From: Pelagicoccus enzymogenes
GTDB taxonomy: Bacteria > Verrucomicrobiota > Verrucomicrobiia > Opitutales > Opitutaceae
Direction of reading: 5' to 3'
NCBI RefSeq assembly: GCF_014803405.1
Contig: NZ_JACYFG010000006.1
Span: 689,501 to 753,500, forward strand
Length of the DNA stretch: 64,000 nt
Every line of letters starts with the position of its first letter. Positions within the stretch are counted from its first letter, which is position 1. A program made the translations under genes and the position numbers. Below, one piece after another: positions 17,641-26,248 of this stretch. The notes beneath the pieces were generated by a model that worked only from the letters and a program-made list of their open reading frames with translations, was not told where the DNA came from and did no database searches.

Positions 17641-18104
17641 GCGACCCCTGTCTTCCCCGCACGCCAGACTTGCCGGCATGGTATCGCTTTGCTGCAATCT
17701 CAGACGTGAGCCCTTCAGCCAACGATACTCAGCCCTCTACCCCGAGAAACCGACTCCCCATTCTCATCATCGCCCTCTGCACCATCGTAGTCGGCTTGCT
17801 TTCGAGGAAGTATCCCATAGCAGGAAACTACCCCGGCGATGCGCTGTGGGCCACCCTCGTATTTTTCATTTGGATACTAATTTTCCCCAAGATCTCCCTA
17901 AAGATCCATTTCGTCCTTGCGATGGCAACTTCGCTCTGCGTGGAGTTCAGCCAATTATACCATGCTCCATGGATAAACAGCTTGCGGCAAACGGTCCTCG
18001 GAAAGCTGGTTCTCGGATCCGGCTTCGATCCAATCGACCTGATCGCTTACCTATGCGGTTGCCTACTGGGAGTCGTTATCGCAAGCCGCCTGCCGCACCG
18101 GTAG
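17637..18104 (+). CDS. DUF2809-like small membrane protein
   Basis: A protein of up to 155 residues with four predicted membrane segments. The pattern LLSRKYPIAGNYPGDALWA, EFSQLYHAPW and GFDPIDLIAYLCGC matches the DUF2809 family, whose function is unknown. The TTG at 17637 overlaps the upstream stop (TTGA). An in-frame GTG at 17706 would give a 132-residue protein closer to the usual family length, so the N-terminus is uncertain. Confidence 0.65.
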   Translation: MSDPCLPRTPDLPAWYRFAAISDVSPSANDTQPSTPRNRLPILIIALCTIVVGLLSRKYPIAGNYPGDALWATLVFFIWILIFPKISLKIHFVLAMATSLCVEFSQLYHAPWINSLRQTVLGKLVLGSGFDPIDLIAYLCGCLLGVVIASRLPHR

Positions 18105-18112
18105 AAAACACC

Positions 18113-18862
18113 CTAGATCGGCCCCACCAAAGCGTAAGGATTCTCCTCCAGCAACCGAACCGCAGCCGCCCACAAAGCCTTCAAATCCATAACATAGGCC
18201 TCAGCCTTAAAAACCTTGCCCTTCACATATGACTGCGGCGGCAAGCTAGGAACCACCCTCTCGTACCATTGCTCCAACCCATCGAAACCATGGCAGCGAT
18301 AGACTTGTCTGCGAGAACCTCCATCCCAGTCCAACAAGGTATATTCGAGATTCCCTCCCAACACATAAGGCACCCCCACCGATTCCTCGACCGCATGAAT
18401 CGTCGTATTGCGACGCAAACTACAGCCGAGCATCAATAGTTTTCCTCCCATCTGCGGCAACAAGGAAAACGGGCTGTTCTCGCCACAAGGTGTTGTATCC
18501 TGATGATGGCGACGCGTGAGCTCATGCGACAGCGGTCCGATGCAGCAAACCGAGTGAGTCGGATGCAAACTGCGGTGGCTCGCAAATTCCCTGCGGAACA
18601 CTTCAGGTACGATACCCACGTTCGACGCGGTACGACGCACGTCGAACACCGGCTGCTCACGCGTCACGTTCAAGTAGCTCAATCCCGGAAAGCACAAGGT
18701 TCCCGAGGGCCCAAGGCAGTCGAGCAAAGCTTCAATCACCGTATTCGGACCGGCCTCCAATCGAACGCCCAGACTGCTCAGGGAGGAGTGAACCAACAAA
18801 GCATCACCCTCTTCGATACCCAAGGCTGCAAAGGTTTTCGACAAGTCGCTCATTCCCTCCAT
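18113..18862 (-). CDS. AAC(3)-family N-acetyltransferase homologue
   Basis: A 249-residue protein with the motifs of the aminoglycoside 3-N-acetyltransferase fold: LLVHSSLSSLG (about 22-32), GTLCFPGLSY (54-63) and the active-site region SLHPTHS with H100 and H103. Family members transfer acetyl from acetyl-CoA to amino groups of aminoglycosides, and also to unrelated natural-product or cell-wall amines. There is no resistance island here, so a housekeeping or secondary-metabolite role is at least as likely as antibiotic resistance. An ATG ending at 18853 is an alternative start. The stop is 8 bases from the convergent DUF2809 gene. Confidence 0.8.
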   Translation of the reverse strand: MEGMSDLSKTFAALGIEEGDALLVHSSLSSLGVRLEAGPNTVIEALLDCLGPSGTLCFPGLSYLNVTREQPVFDVRRTASNVGIVPEVFRREFASHRSLHPTHSVCCIGPLSHELTRRHHQDTTPCGENSPFSLLPQMGGKLLMLGCSLRRNTTIHAVEESVGVPYVLGGNLEYTLLDWDGGSRRQVYRCHGFDGLEQWYERVVPSLPPQSYVKGKVFKAEAYVMDLKALWAAAVRLLEENPYALVGPI

Positions 18863-19021
18863 TGGAAAACCATCATCCGCCCCCTTCAGAACATCGACAA
18901 GCGGAAAACCCTTAGATTCGCTCCCCTCCGTTTCGGAAAAGTCCGTTCATGCTATAGGAAGAGTCGCTTCTTTCTTTCCCGATAAGGCGGGTGCGTGGAA
19001 ACTGGGTCGCCCCCCAATACC

Positions 19022-21097
19022 ATGAAACGAATTCCCAGCCTCTTCGTTCGCTTATTCGTCCTGACGACCGCGACTCTCAATTTCGCCGATGCGAAAACTC
19101 CCGTTCCCGAGGGAGGCATCAGCCTCATTCCCGCCAATCCCCTGGCCAGCAACTTTTGGCCGGGCAGCTTCAACGGCAGCCCCGTAGCCTCTTCCGAGAT
19201 CGTCGACGTAAACCACCCCGACTTTAACCAAGCGCTGCGCGTCACCGTATCCAACCCTGCAGGACAATACTGGAATGGCGCCTTGCAAATCAACAGCACC
19301 GCTGACGTGGCCCAAGGCGATATCCTTTTCGTGCGCGTGTTCTTCCGCTCTATAGAGTCAAAGGACGAGTCCGGCGTGGGATTCGCCACCATCTTTCCAC
19401 AAGGCCCGCAATCGGCAGGATACCCCAAATACCTCGAACGCGAAATCACAGCTGGCCAGGATTGGGTTGAATACATGTTCCCCTTCGAAATGTCGGAGGG
19501 GCGACCCGCTGGTTCTCTTTCCCTTCAGATCGGCGCCGGAGCTGGATCGAAAACACAGATCTGGGAAGTCGGCGGAATTGAATTTCTCAATTTCAAGAAC
19601 ACCCTCGCTGTCGGCGACCTGCCCATGACCCGCCCCAGCTACGCGGGTCGCGACCCAGACGCACCTTGGCGCAGCGCCGCAGCAGCTCGCATCGAGCAGT
19701 ACCGCAAAGGAAACTTTTCCATCCAAGTTCTGGATACAAATGGGAACCCCGTTCCGGACGCGAACGTTCGCGTGGAGTTCGTCCGCCATGCCTACCATTT
19801 CGGCTCGGTCATCGTAGCTAGTCGCATTTTCAGCGATTCAGCTGACAACGTAACCTATCGCGAAAAGTTCCTCGATCTCTTCAATCAAAGCGGTCCGGAA
19901 AACGACTTCAAATGGGGACCCTGGGCCGGCGAATGGGGAAATAGCTTCAACGCCCAGCAAACCCTCGACGCCATGCGATGGCTACAGGAACGCAACATCT
20001 ACACCCGCGGGCACGTCATGGTCTGGCCCTCCAAGCGCAACCTGCCCAACCTCATCCAACGCTATCTCCCCGAGGGAGACCCCGCCAGCGCCGACCCTGC
20101 AGCCAAGCAAATCGTGCTCGACCACATCGACGACGTCGCCAGCCGCAGCGAGCCGGTTATCGACGAGTGGGACGTGCTCAACGAGCCCTACGACAATTTC
20201 TACCTCATGGAAGCCTTCGGCGACCAAGTCATGCTCGACTGGTTCCACCGCGCCCGCAGCCACCTCCCACAACAAGGCCTCTACCTCAACGACTACAGCA
20301 TCCTATCCGGAGGAGGACGCGACTTCGCCCACCAAAAGCACTTCGAGGATACCATAGCGTATCTGGTTTCCAACGACGCCCCGATCACGGGCATCGGCAT
20401 GCAAGGGCACTTCAGCTCCTCACCCACCGGCATCGAGCTCGTCTACAGCATCCTGCAACGCTATCACAACGCCTTTCCCAAACTCGACATTCGCGTGACC
20501 GAATTCGACGTCAGCACCGACGACGAGGACATGCAGGCCGACTACACGCGCGACTTCCTTACCATCATGTTCAGCCACCCCGCCACCGTCGGAGTCCAAG
20601 CATGGGGCTTCTGGGAAAACGCTCACTGGCGACCCTCCGCCGCCATGTACACCGCGGATTGGCGAGAAAAGCCGAATGCTGTGGCCTGGCGCCAGATCAC
20701 TCAAGAAACCTGGTGGAACGACTTTGCCGGAGCCACCGACGCAAACGGATCGTTCTCCGCTCGCGGATTTTATGGCGACTATCAAGTCACCGTAACCCAT
20801 GGCGACACGGTGAAGCAATTCCCTCTCCCCCTCAGGAAAGACGGGGCCCGCATTGCGCAGCTCTACTTAGGCAGCCCCCAACCAGCCAAGCCAAACGCCA
20901 TCCGTATTGGCGGCCCCGCAAGCCAACCTGTAGTTGAATTTCCAGACACCGACAACGGTAGCTACTACTTGGAGAAGTCGTCGGATCTAAAGAGCTGGAA
21001 ACCGCTCCACAAAATCAAGGAGCTCTCGCCGGAGGTCCTCTATAGCATGCCGCTCGACGCGGAAGGCGCCATCTTCTATCGAACCTCGTCAGATTGA
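19022..21097 (+). CDS. GH10 endo-beta-1,4-xylanase, modular and secreted
   Basis: A 691-residue enzyme. It has a signal peptide (1 to about 24), a beta-sandwich carbohydrate-binding-like module (about 30-200), an Ig-like strand segment (NFSIQVLDTNGNPVPDANV), then a GH10 catalytic barrel. The acid/base is E388 in WDVLNEP and the nucleophile is E494 in RVTEFDVS. The C-terminus (YYLEKSSDLKSWKPL) is the short domain often seen at the end of secreted verrucomicrobial proteins. It should cleave internal beta-1,4-xylosyl linkages of xylan outside the cell. I start at the ATG at 19022, where the signal peptide begins; an upstream GTG is less likely. Confidence 0.9.
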   Translation: MKRIPSLFVRLFVLTTATLNFADAKTPVPEGGISLIPANPLASNFWPGSFNGSPVASSEIVDVNHPDFNQALRVTVSNPAGQYWNGALQINSTADVAQGDILFVRVFFRSIESKDESGVGFATIFPQGPQSAGYPKYLEREITAGQDWVEYMFPFEMSEGRPAGSLSLQIGAGAGSKTQIWEVGGIEFLNFKNTLAVGDLPMTRPSYAGRDPDAPWRSAAAARIEQYRKGNFSIQVLDTNGNPVPDANVRVEFVRHAYHFGSVIVASRIFSDSADNVTYREKFLDLFNQSGPENDFKWGPWAGEWGNSFNAQQTLDAMRWLQERNIYTRGHVMVWPSKRNLPNLIQRYLPEGDPASADPAAKQIVLDHIDDVASRSEPVIDEWDVLNEPYDNFYLMEAFGDQVMLDWFHRARSHLPQQGLYLNDYSILSGGGRDFAHQKHFEDTIAYLVSNDAPITGIGMQGHFSSSPTGIELVYSILQRYHNAFPKLDIRVTEFDVSTDDEDMQADYTRDFLTIMFSHPATVGVQAWGFWENAHWRPSAAMYTADWREKPNAVAWRQITQETWWNDFAGATDANGSFSARGFYGDYQVTVTHGDTVKQFPLPLRKDGARIAQLYLGSPQPAKPNAIRIGGPASQPVVEFPDTDNGSYYLEKSSDLKSWKPLHKIKELSPEVLYSMPLDAEGAIFYRTSSD

Positions 21098-21194
21098 GTA
21101 AAGTCCTCGACGCACTTCAGAGTTGAGCCCTCCCCAAAAAGCCTTTTGCATTTCCCGAGTCCTAACCAACACTTAATCCTAACCTCTAGAAACA

Positions 21195-21503
21195 ATGGAT
21201 CCTAAGACTCGCGGCATCGTAGCCTACATCACTATCATCGGCTGGGTCATCGCCCTCGTCACCAACAACCCGAAAGACGAGCAAACCTCCTTCCACCTAC
21301 GCCAGATGCTCGGCATCATCCTGATCAGCGTCGCCGCCAGCATCTTGGCCGCGATTCCCCTGCTCGGCTTGCTGATTTGGCCGGTCGGCATGATCGCCGC
21401 CTTCATCTTCTGGGTTATCGGACTGATCAGCGCTATCGAGGGCTCGCGCAAGCAGGTTCCCTTCGTCGGCGAGTACTTCCAAGATTGGTTCAAGAGCCTC
21501 TAA
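21195..21503 (+). CDS. Small membrane protein, DUF4870-like
   Basis: A 102-residue protein with three hydrophobic segments. The sequence runs IVAYITIIGWVIALVTNN, then FHLRQMLGIILI and LIWPVGMIAAFIFWVIGL, as in the DUF4870/YtxG-like family of small three-helix membrane proteins. The function is unknown. It stands alone and is followed by a clear terminator. Confidence 0.7.
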   Translation: MDPKTRGIVAYITIIGWVIALVTNNPKDEQTSFHLRQMLGIILISVAASILAAIPLLGLLIWPVGMIAAFIFWVIGLISAIEGSRKQVPFVGEYFQDWFKSL

Positions 21504-21531
21504 TCCCTGCATCAAACCCATTTTCCTGAAG

Positions 21532-21563
21532 CCCGCAAACGCCCCAGCGTTGCGGGTTTTTTG
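21532..21563 (+). terminator. Rho-independent terminator
   Basis: CCCGCAA...TTGCGGG (with an ACGC/GCGT inner stem) followed by TTTTTT, 28 bases after the DUF4870-like stop. Confidence 0.85.
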
Positions 21564-21645
21564 GATACAACCGGCTCGCCCGCAAATCACAAACACCTTC
21601 CCCCAAGACCGACACCCATTCTTTACCCGTTTTTCAACAATCCGG

Positions 21646-21670
21646 GTTGCGAGAATCGCAGTTTCGCAAC
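21646..21670. promoter_or_regulatory. Hairpin in the leader of the MscS gene
   Basis: GTTGCGA and TCGCAAC form a 7-base stem with an 11-base loop, about 65 bases before the channel gene. No further signal is clear. Confidence 0.3.
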
Positions 21671-21733
21671 ACGCTACGCATCAGTACATTCCACCCTCCC
21701 TAGTCTAAACTAAACCAAGCAAAGATCCATACC

Positions 21734-22621
21734 ATGGCCCAAGAAGAAGAAGCATCCACCAGCGTCGCCTCGGAAGTCGCTGAATCCACCTCGGAATTCC
21801 TCGGAGTCGACCTCAACGCTATCGGCGAAAAGATCACCGAAACCGTTTCCCTCTACGGACTCAGCATTCTCGCTGCGATCGTTATTTTCGTAGTCGGACG
21901 CTTCCTCGCGAACCTCGTCACCAAGGGGCTGCGAGGCGTTATGGAGAAGCGAAACATTGACGCTTCTCTCGTCGGATTCGCCACCGGTCTCACCCACGCC
22001 CTCCTGATGACCTTCGTCATCATCGCCGCCCTCAGCCGCATCGGCATCCAGACGACCTCCCTCGTGGCAATCATCGGTGCCGCCGGACTCGCAGTGGGAC
22101 TCGCTTTGCAAGGCTCCCTTTCCAACTTCGCCGCCGGCGTCCTCATCATCATCTTCAAGCCCTATCGCGTCGGCGACTACGTGGTGGCCAGCGGAGCGGA
22201 AGGCGTCGTGGAAGACATCGGCATCTTCACCACCACGGTCGTCACCCTCGACCACCGCACCCAAATCATCCCCAACTCCGTGGCAACCAGCGGCGTCATC
22301 GAAAACTACACCAAGAAAGGTATCCGTCGCCTGGATATCGTGCCGGGAGTCAGCTACGGCGACGACATTCGCAAAGTGAAGAAAGTGCTCGAGGAGATCA
22401 TCGCTGCCGAACCGCGCGTGCTGGCCGAACCAAAGCCTTTTGTAGGAGTTGCGGAAATGGCCGACAGCTCCGTCAACTTCGCCTTCCGCCCCTGGGTCAA
22501 AGTCGAAGACTACTGGGACCTCTTCTTCCACTTCAACGAGCAGATCAAAATTCGCTTCGACGAAGAAGACATCACCATCCCATTCCCGCAACGCGACGTT
22601 CACCTCTTCCAAGAGAAGTAG
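21734..22621 (+). CDS. MscS-family mechanosensitive channel
   Basis: A 295-residue protein, close to the 286 residues of E. coli MscS. Three membrane helices occupy about residues 35-160. The pore helix is AAGLAVGLALQGSLSNFAAG, with the expected Gly/Ala packing, followed by the beta domain start KPYRVGDYV. The channel should open on membrane tension and release solutes during osmotic downshock. It stands alone with a GC-rich hairpin downstream. A second, more divergent MscS-like gene is at 45407. Confidence 0.92.
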   Translation: MAQEEEASTSVASEVAESTSEFLGVDLNAIGEKITETVSLYGLSILAAIVIFVVGRFLANLVTKGLRGVMEKRNIDASLVGFATGLTHALLMTFVIIAALSRIGIQTTSLVAIIGAAGLAVGLALQGSLSNFAAGVLIIIFKPYRVGDYVVASGAEGVVEDIGIFTTTVVTLDHRTQIIPNSVATSGVIENYTKKGIRRLDIVPGVSYGDDIRKVKKVLEEIIAAEPRVLAEPKPFVGVAEMADSSVNFAFRPWVKVEDYWDLFFHFNEQIKIRFDEEDITIPFPQRDVHLFQEK

Positions 22622-22650
22622 GCGAAGCTTCAGCAAAAACTTTCGCACCA

Positions 22651-22679
22651 CGCGGACGCGGGCCTCGGCCCCGTCCGCG
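22651..22679 (+). terminator. GC-rich hairpin after the MscS gene
   Basis: CGCGGACG...GGGCC pairs with GGCCCCGTCCGCG. The 3' tail (TTCCTATT) is only weakly U-rich, so termination may be partial. Confidence 0.55.
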
Positions 22680-22690
22680 TTCCTATTCCA

Positions 22691-22749
22691 CCCCGGGCGG
22701 CGGGTCCTCTCCGAAGACGCCAGGGTGGGACGGCCGCTCCGCGGGCGTC
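22691..22749. repeat. REP-like element, type D
   Basis: A bipartite repeat: a CCCCGGG...CCTCTCC segment, then 26 bases (22724-22749, core GACGGCCGCTCCGCGGGC) identical to 57828-57853. The second copy has the same two-part layout. Confidence 0.75.
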
Positions 22750-22879
22750 AGATTTGAACCAATCCAAACCTGAGCTGCGCAAGCTCGCTAATAGCTCCCT
22801 TCGCCTCCGCTTATACCGGCACTCTCGGGCAATAGAACGCGGGACCGCCCGTTAGTTTAAGTGAACATCGTAAACGCCT

Positions 22880-23326
22880 ATGAAAACGAAACTACTTAAA
22901 CGAATCGCCACCCTCGCCTTGGCCACAGCAACCACCTTTGCCAGCGCCGCCAGCCTCGAGATCACAGGAAACGACACCATGCGTTTCGACAAAGCCGAGC
23001 TCGAGACGAACGCAGGCCAAGAAACGACCGTCACGTTCAAGAACGTCGGCTCCCTCCCCAAAGCGGCCATGGGACATAACTTCGTCGTGCTCAAGCCCGG
23101 CACCGACCTGGCTGGCTTCGGAAACGCCGCGATAGCCGCTGCAGGCAACGAGTACATTCCCACCGAGGAGCCGTTCGCCTCCCAAGTCGTGGCCTACACC
23201 AAGGTGCTCGGTCCCGGGGAGAGCGAGACCATCAACTTCACGATAACAGAACCGGGCAAGTATCCGTTCATCTGCTCGTTTCCCGGACACTGGGCCATCA
23301 TGCAAGGCGTGCTGCATGTGAAGTGA
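22880..23326 (+). CDS. Azurin-type blue copper protein
   Basis: A 148-residue secreted cupredoxin with a signal peptide (cleavage near ASA-AS, residue 24). The type 1 copper ligands are all present: H66 in GHNFVVL, C132, H137 and M141 in CSFPGHWAIM. It should carry single electrons in the periplasm. Its redox partner is not in this window, although the DUF1592 multihaem cytochrome is a possible partner. A 10-base gap to the following membrane-protein gene suggests cotranscription. Confidence 0.93.
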   Translation: MKTKLLKRIATLALATATTFASAASLEITGNDTMRFDKAELETNAGQETTVTFKNVGSLPKAAMGHNFVVLKPGTDLAGFGNAAIAAAGNEYIPTEEPFASQVVAYTKVLGPGESETINFTITEPGKYPFICSFPGHWAIMQGVLHVK

Positions 23327-23336
23327 GGCTACACGA

Positions 23337-23759
23337 TTGCCCGAGCTTTCCACAGTTCTCCTGATCGTCGACACCGGCCTGCTCGTTCTGATCTGGATCG
23401 TGCAGGCCGTCATCTACCCGAGCTTCCGCTCAGTGGAAGCAAATGCCTTCAAAGCATGGCACCGCGACTATACGCGAAAAATGGGATACATCGCTGCCCC
23501 TCTCATGATCGCTCAACTCGTCGCCACTTCCTTTCAAGTCCTGCAAAATTACCGGGAGCCGCTCGCCGTCATCCACTTCGCATTGGCAGTTAGCTCATGG
23601 GTAGCCACTTTTGCCCTTTCCGTTCCCTTGCACGATAAATTGCAAACCCACGGAAACCTGAGCGAGATCATTTCTAGGCTCGTATCCACAAATTGGATCC
23701 GTACCATCCTCTGGACCCTTACCTTCGCTGTCAGCCTCGGCCAGCTCCTGGCGACATGA
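23337..23759 (+). CDS. Four-helix membrane protein of unknown function
   Basis: A 140-residue protein with four hydrophobic segments and the conserved-looking motif STNWIRTILW near residue 117. It starts at a TTG at 23337, 10 bases after the azurin stop; no ATG exists near the start of the first helix. Its last codon overlaps the ATG of the next gene (ATGA). The position between azurin and a DUF2071 protein suggests a role in the same unit, but no function is known. Confidence 0.6.
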   Translation: MPELSTVLLIVDTGLLVLIWIVQAVIYPSFRSVEANAFKAWHRDYTRKMGYIAAPLMIAQLVATSFQVLQNYREPLAVIHFALAVSSWVATFALSVPLHDKLQTHGNLSEIISRLVSTNWIRTILWTLTFAVSLGQLLAT

Positions 23760-24484
23760 GAATACACCCCGCCCTATCTCAAACCCGCCACCGCCCCTGG
23801 CCCCTTCCCGAACGCCCTTGGCTGCTGCAGCAGGTTTGGCGCGACTTGCTGTTCCTGCACTGGGAGATGGACGTCAAGGACCTACGCCCGCTCATCCCCG
23901 CATCCTTGGATATCGATACCTTCGATGGAAAAGCGTGGATCGCCGTGGTACCCTTCTCCATGCAAGGGGTCGCTCCAAGAGCCTGCCCCAAGCCAAAATC
24001 TGTGAGCGACTTTCCGGAGATCAACATCCGCACCTACGTCGTCAAAGACGGCATGCCCGGAGTATGGTTCTTCAGCTTGGACATTCCGAATCGTCTTCCC
24101 GTCTGGATCGCCCGTCGCTTCTTCCACCTTCCTTACTTCCTAGCGGACATGACCGTCCAGCATCGGAACAATCACACCTACTACCGCTCCGATCGCCGCG
24201 ACCGCAGCTTCGAAGCCAGCTTCCACGGACTGCAAACGCACCAGGCAGTCTCCGGCAGTTTCGAGACTTGGGCCTCCGAACGCTACTGCTTCTACGCCCA
24301 AAGCGACAAAGGAAAGCTCTACCGAGCCGAAGTTCAACACCCGCAGTGGCCCCTCATGACAGCCCAGTGCGAGATCCATAAAAACAGCATGCTCGACGCC
24401 TTTCCCGTGGGGGAGCAGCATTCGAGCATTCTATACAGCAAAAGCCTCCCCGTCGTGGCTTGGCTGCCACAACGGATCGGCTAA
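23756..24484 (+). CDS. DUF2071 (YqjF-like) protein
   Basis: A 242-residue cytoplasmic protein matching the DUF2071 family: WRDLLFLHWEMDVKDLRPLIP near the N-terminus, IAVVPFSMQGV, and SDFPEINIRTYV. The family, named for B. subtilis YqjF, has no defined reaction. The ATG overlaps the stop of the four-helix gene (ATGA), which indicates translational coupling and sets this start; an earlier in-frame start would lie inside the upstream gene. Confidence 0.8.
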   Translation: MRIHPALSQTRHRPWPLPERPWLLQQVWRDLLFLHWEMDVKDLRPLIPASLDIDTFDGKAWIAVVPFSMQGVAPRACPKPKSVSDFPEINIRTYVVKDGMPGVWFFSLDIPNRLPVWIARRFFHLPYFLADMTVQHRNNHTYYRSDRRDRSFEASFHGLQTHQAVSGSFETWASERYCFYAQSDKGKLYRAEVQHPQWPLMTAQCEIHKNSMLDAFPVGEQHSSILYSKSLPVVAWLPQRIG

Positions 24485-24500
24485 AGTATCGACATTTCAA

Positions 24501-24812
24501 CTACTTGAGGTAGCTGCAAACGTATTGACAGGTATCCGCCACATCGATGGTGAAGCCGGAGTTGGCTCCCACCTCGAAATAAGACCCGGCCTCGTAGGTC
24601 TTGGATTCCGTTTCGCCGTCGAGCGTCACCACGCAAGAACCACTTGGGATGTCCATGCGTTCGGCAGCAACCGTATCGAAATGAAACTTTCCACCGAGAA
24701 TGACTCCTAGGGTCTTCTTGTCGCCCTCAGCGGTGAGGATGGTGTGGGAAACGACCTTCCCGTCGAAATAGATGTTGGCTTCAGCCAGTGCAGTTACGTT
24801 TTCAAATTGCAT
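24501..24812 (-). CDS. ppnP: Pyrimidine/purine nucleoside phosphorylase PpnP
   Basis: A 103-residue cupin-fold enzyme. It matches PpnP/YaiE throughout: NIYFDGKVVSHT near the N-terminus, KTLGVILGGKFHF, and the C-terminal AGSYFEVGANSGF...YVCSYL. PpnP phosphorolyses several nucleosides to base plus ribose-1-phosphate. The start at the ATG ending at 24812 (MQFENVT) aligns with relatives; an ATG ending at 24830 adds six residues. It is convergent with the DUF2071 gene. Confidence 0.85.
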   Translation of the reverse strand: MQFENVTALAEANIYFDGKVVSHTILTAEGDKKTLGVILGGKFHFDTVAAERMDIPSGSCVVTLDGETESKTYEAGSYFEVGANSGFTIDVADTCQYVCSYLK

Positions 24813-24889
24813 CCGGCCTGCATCAGGCATCGCCCCGACTTTGGCAAGGAAGAACGTAGCGCGGCGCTTCCGACCCGACCAAAGAAGAA

Positions 24890-24916
24890 GGCGGCTCGCG
24901 CCTAATACGAGCCGCC
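24890..24916 (-). terminator. Terminator of the PFL/OFA operon
   Basis: GGCGGCTCG (24890-24898) and CGAGCCGCC (24908-24916) form a perfect 9-base stem. On the minus strand it is followed by TTCTTCTTT, 40 bases after the OFA transporter stop. Confidence 0.7.
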
Positions 24917-24956
24917 TATGGCGGATGGGGTGAACTAGAAAACTATCCTACCAAAC

Positions 24957-26207
24957 CTATGCCTGGCTCAACTTCAGGGCCCGGATCTTGCGGATGTTGA
25001 TTTGGATCAAAATCGAGCAAATCAGGGCGAAGACGAAGAAGCCGGCAAAAATCTGCAGCGTCTGCTCGTAGCTACCCGTGGTCTCCCGGACGCGAGCTGC
25101 GATCAACGGGCCAACCAGTCCCGCAGCAGCCCACGCCGTTAAGATGTTACCATGGATCGCCGAGAGGCGCTTGGTTCCAAAGACGTCCCCGATGTAAGCA
25201 GGAATCGATGCGAAGCCGCCCCCGTAACACGTGAGGATCAAGAAGACGACCGCTTGGAACAAGAAGGAGCTCGTAGTCTTGGGCAGCACGAAAAAGGCTA
25301 CGATCTGGATCACGAAGAACGCAGTATAAGTCATCGGACGCCCGATGATGTCCGAGAAGGAGGCCCAAGAGATACGGCCGATCCCGTTGAAAAGTCCCAT
25401 CAAGCCGACCATGGTGGCCGCCGCCGCTGGCGTGAGCCCGGCGATTTCCTGAGACATGGGAGAGGCCACCGAGATCACCGCGATACCGCAAGTGATGTTG
25501 ATGAACAACATAATCCACAGATAGTAGAAACGAATCGTTCCCAAGGCTTCGATAGAGCTGACCTGCGCCAAATCCTCTGTCCTCTTGACCTTGCCCGACG
25601 CCTTCGCCGCGCTGAAGCCCTCCGGCTCCCACCCTTCTGGAGGAGGAGCCAAATACTGGGCAGAGGCCATCATGATCACGAAGTAACTGCACCCGAGGGC
25701 GTAGAAAGTCGCGGCAATTCCAAAGTGAGTGATGAGGAACTGGATCAAGCTACTCGCGAGCAGAGCGCCGAAACCAAAGCCCATGATGGCGAGCCCGGTT
25801 GCGAGGCCACGACGGTCGGGGAACCATTTCACTAGGGTAGAGACCGGGCATATATAACCCACACCCAAGCCGATACCCGCGATCGCTCCGTATCCAAGGT
25901 AGAATACATAGAGCTGGTTCATGGACACGCCCAAACCTGCGATCAACAAGCCGGAGCTGTAGAAAGCGGCTGAGAGCATGCCGCTTTTACGTGGCCCCAT
26001 TCGCTCGACCATGGGACCGAGAAAAGCCGCGGACAGACCTAAAAACAGAATTGCGATACTGAAGGCCCAGGCTGTCTGCGTCGGCTCCCAGCCGAGCTCT
26101 GCGAGCAATGGTTTCTTGAATACGCTATACGCGTAAACCGCTCCAATCGATACGTGAACGCCAACCGCCGAAGCGGCGATCAGCCAACGATTCTTTATCT
26201 TTTTCAT
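24957..26207 (-). CDS. OFA-family MFS transporter (oxalate/formate antiporter family)
   Basis: A 416-residue major facilitator protein with twelve helices. The start (WLIAASAVGVHVSIGAVYAYSVF) and the segments GPRKSG, GIGLGVGYICPVSTLVKWFPDRRGLATG and LVGPLIAARVRE are typical of the OFA family, which includes the oxalate/formate antiporter OxlT and E. coli YhjX. It is encoded downstream of pyruvate formate-lyase and its activase, the place usually held by a FocA formate channel. Formate export, or exchange of a carboxylate for formate, is the likeliest role, by context. A terminator follows. Confidence 0.85.
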   Translation of the reverse strand: MKKIKNRWLIAASAVGVHVSIGAVYAYSVFKKPLLAELGWEPTQTAWAFSIAILFLGLSAAFLGPMVERMGPRKSGMLSAAFYSSGLLIAGLGVSMNQLYVFYLGYGAIAGIGLGVGYICPVSTLVKWFPDRRGLATGLAIMGFGFGALLASSLIQFLITHFGIAATFYALGCSYFVIMMASAQYLAPPPEGWEPEGFSAAKASGKVKRTEDLAQVSSIEALGTIRFYYLWIMLFINITCGIAVISVASPMSQEIAGLTPAAAATMVGLMGLFNGIGRISWASFSDIIGRPMTYTAFFVIQIVAFFVLPKTTSSFLFQAVVFLILTCYGGGFASIPAYIGDVFGTKRLSAIHGNILTAWAAAGLVGPLIAARVRETTGSYEQTLQIFAGFFVFALICSILIQINIRKIRALKLSQA

Positions 26208-26248
26208 CTCTCAAAGGGTGGGTCGGGTTCTCCGAACACGACTGTTAA

